Below are positions 34,916 through 36,404 of a DNA stretch of 36,404 nt, in pieces. A program made the position numbers and the translations under genes. The notes under the pieces are model-generated. The model did not search any database, was not told where the DNA came from, and was given only the letters and a program-made list of their open reading frames with translations. Every line of letters begins with the position of its first letter. The first letter of the stretch is position 1. Source of the DNA: Pelagibius sp. (GTDB lineage: Bacteria > Pseudomonadota > Alphaproteobacteria > Kiloniellales > Kiloniellaceae); assembly GCF_028289705.1 (NCBI RefSeq), contig NZ_JANQOI010000084.1:1-36404 (forward strand), in the 5' to 3' direction.

Positions 34916-35560
34916 GTGAGTCGCGCTCAAGTGAGTCAGAAAGGTTCAAACAGTCCGCCGCCGGACTCGGCGGCACTCGAGGCACCGCGCACCATCGCCT
35001 TCGTCGGCTTGATGGGCGCGGGCAAGTCGTGCATCGGGCGCCGACTGGCCGCGGCGCTGGAGCTGCCCTTCGTCGATGCCGACAAGGAAATCGAGGCGGC
35101 GGCCGGCTGCTCCATCGAGGACATCTTCGCCGAACACGGCGAGGCGGCCTTTCGCGCCGGCGAGCGACGGGTGATCGCCCGGCTGCTGGATCAGCCCACC
35201 ATGGTCCTGGCGACCGGCGGCGGGGCCTTCATGGATACCGAGACCCGGGCCTTGCTCCGCGACCGTGCCATCTCGGTCTGGCTGCGTGCCGATGTCGAAC
35301 TGCTGCTGCGCCGCACCTCGCGGCGCGATCACCGGCCCTTGCTGAAGCGCGGCGACCCGCGGCAGATCCTCAGCGACCTGATCGACAAGCGCTATCCCGT
35401 CTATGCCGAAGCCGACGTGGTGGTGGACTCGGTCGACGGTCCGCCCGAGGTGACCCTGGCGCGGGTGACCGAAAGCCTGCAGCGCTATCTCGACGGGACG
35501 GAACCGGAGGCACCGGGGCAAGCGGAGGCGCCTGCCAAGGGCCGGAGCGCCGCAGAGTGA
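34916..35560 (+). CDS. aroK: Shikimate kinase
   Basis: A 214-residue shikimate kinase that phosphorylates shikimate in the chorismate pathway. Walker A is GLMGAGKS (31-38), the shikimate-binding DADKEIE segment follows, then RAGERRVI and the glycine-rich TGGGAFM, with the LID arginine in RRDHRPLL. The start is uncertain: GTG at 34916 is chosen because the stretch from ATG 34841 has promoter-like, non-coding composition; GTG 34931 is a third option. No start has a clear ribosome binding site. It overlaps aroB by 4 bp (GTGA), as in most bacteria with this pair. Confidence 0.94.
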   Translation: MSRAQVSQKGSNSPPPDSAALEAPRTIAFVGLMGAGKSCIGRRLAAALELPFVDADKEIEAAAGCSIEDIFAEHGEAAFRAGERRVIARLLDQPTMVLATGGGAFMDTETRALLRDRAISVWLRADVELLLRRTSRRDHRPLLKRGDPRQILSDLIDKRYPVYAEADVVVDSVDGPPEVTLARVTESLQRYLDGTEPEAPGQAEAPAKGRSAAE

Positions 35561-36404
35561 GCAGCCATCAGCGCCTCACGGTCGAGCTCGGCGCGCGCAG
35601 CTACGACATTCTGATTGGCACCACCGTGCTGGCCGAGGCCGGCACGCTGATGCGGCCGCTGCTGCAGAGCGATCGGGTGGTCGTCGTCACCGATCAGACG
35701 GTGGCGGAACTGCACCTCGCCCGCCTCGAACGCGCTTTGGACGATGCCGGCCTGGAGCATTTTGCGATTTCCGTGCCCCCGGGGGACGCCAGCAAGTCGT
35801 TGGATCAACTCGGCCGCCTGATCGACCGCCTGCTGGAGGCCAGGGTGGAGCGCAGTACCACCGTGATCGCCCTGGGTGGCGGCGTCATCGGCGATCTCGC
35901 CGGCTTTGCCGCCGCCGTCACCCTGCGCGGCCTCGATTTCGTGCAGATCCCCACCAGCCTTTTGGCCCAGGTGGACAGCTCGGTCGGCGGCAAGACGGGG
36001 ATCAACAGCCGTCACGGCAAGAACCTGATCGGCGCCTTCTACCAGCCGCGCCTGGTGCTGGCCGACACCTCGATCCTCACCACCCTGCCGCGGCGCGAGA
36101 TGCTGGCCGGCTATGCCGAGGTGGTGAAGTATGGCCTGATCCAGGACGCCGCTTTCTTCGGCTGGCTGGAATCCCACGGCGCCGACCTGATCGAGGTGGA
36201 TCGCGCCGCCCTGCAGCACGCGGTGCTGACGAGCTGTCGCTGCAAGGCGGAGATCGTCGCCGCCGATGAGCGCGAGGGCGGGCGCCGCGCCCTGCTCAAC
36301 CTTGGCCATACCTTCGGCCACGCCCTGGAGGCGGAGGTCGGCTACAGCAGCGAACTGCTGCACGGAGAGGCGGTGGCGGTGGGCATGGTCATGGCCTTCG
36401 GAGT
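35557..36404 (+). CDS. aroB: 3-dehydroquinate synthase, 5' part (3' end outside window)
   Basis: The first 282 codons of AroB, the NAD- and metal-dependent enzyme that forms 3-dehydroquinate from DAHP. Conserved blocks are [15 protein letters not shown], the NAD/phosphate loop [19 protein letters not shown], the metal-ligand region [10 protein letters not shown], and NLGHTFGHA with its histidines. The start is GTG 35557, whose bases overlap the aroK stop (GTGA). The frame is open to the window edge, so the C-terminal helices are missing. It is translationally coupled to aroK. Confidence 0.96.
   Translation, partial: MSSHQRLTVELGARSYDILIGTTVLAEAGTLMRPLLQSDRVVVVTDQTVAELHLARLERALDDAGLEHFAISVPPGDASKSLDQLGRLIDRLLEARVERSTTVIALGGGVIGDLAGFAAAVTLRGLDFVQIPTSLLAQVDSSVGGKTGINSRHGKNLIGAFYQPRLVLADTSILTTLPRREMLAGYAEVVKYGLIQDAAFFGWLESHGADLIEVDRAALQHAVLTSCRCKAEIVAADEREGGRRALLNLGHTFGHALEAEVGYSSELLHGEAVAVGMVMAFG

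Overview
The window is high-GC, gene-dense DNA from an alphaproteobacterium, most likely of the Rhodospirillales/Kiloniellales type. The evidence is the aerobic cobaltochelatase pair cobS/cobT beside a J-domain protein and BolA, the argJ / parvulin / secA neighbourhood, the xerD / unknown protein / aroK-aroB neighbourhood, a serine-cycle-type malyl-CoA lyase beside accA, and TTGAC-type -35 promoters. I see no phage, plasmid, transposase, CRISPR array, rRNA or tRNA. This is mostly ordinary chromosomal core with a few small accessory insertions.

Layout. 1-1.2 kb: the 3' end of meaB, then rpmB with its own promoter and terminator. 1.2-3.2 kb: a phytase-like esterase-domain protein and a secreted dienelactone-hydrolase-like enzyme, divergent. 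3.3-7.3 kb: J-domain protein, cobS and cobT on the minus strand, divergent from bolA. 7.3-10.4 kb: nnrS and nnrU (divergent pair), a DUF2889 protein and a two-CBS-domain protein. 10.6-13.5 kb: comF, a methyltransferase resembling NDUFAF5/BioC, a ribbon-helix-helix protein, and a MutT-type Nudix hydrolase overlapping argJ. 13.5-19.8 kb: argJ, two tandem secreted parvulin-type prolyl isomerases, and divergent secA. 19.8-21.9 kb: the most irregular stretch, with a repeat element, a decayed copy of an acyl-CoA dehydrogenase 3' end, an orphan membrane protein of visibly lower GC, and an intact acyl-CoA dehydrogenase-fold protein that lacks a catalytic glutamate. 21.9-23.6 kb: an HpnL-like membrane protein and dgkA. 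23.6-29.2 kb: a complete oligopeptide ABC transporter operon oppABCDF. 29.5-34.7 kb: accA, malyl-CoA lyase, xerD, a secreted 624-residue unknown protein and a 46-residue membrane protein. 34.8 kb to the end: aroK and aroB (3' truncated).

How the genes relate. CobS and CobT are two of the three cobaltochelatase subunits of aerobic B12 synthesis; cobN is not in the window. MeaB (protector of the B12-dependent methylmalonyl-CoA mutase) and malyl-CoA lyase are both components of ethylmalonyl-CoA or related C2/C3 assimilation routes, so B12 supply and use may be linked here, but this is inference. SecA and the two parvulins belong to export and periplasmic folding. AroK and AroB are translationally coupled through a GTGA overlap.

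The observations most worth follow-up are (1) the acyl-CoA dehydrogenase-fold protein at 20.6-21.9 kb, whose active-site residues resemble 3-sulfinopropanoyl-CoA desulfinase rather than a dehydrogenase, together with its truncated relic downstream; (2) three copies of a roughly 155-159 bp repeat with inverted ends, each placed within 20 bp after a stop codon; and (3) a very small membrane protein overlapping the start of an unknown secreted protein. I did not find a clear new multi-gene defence or mobile system.
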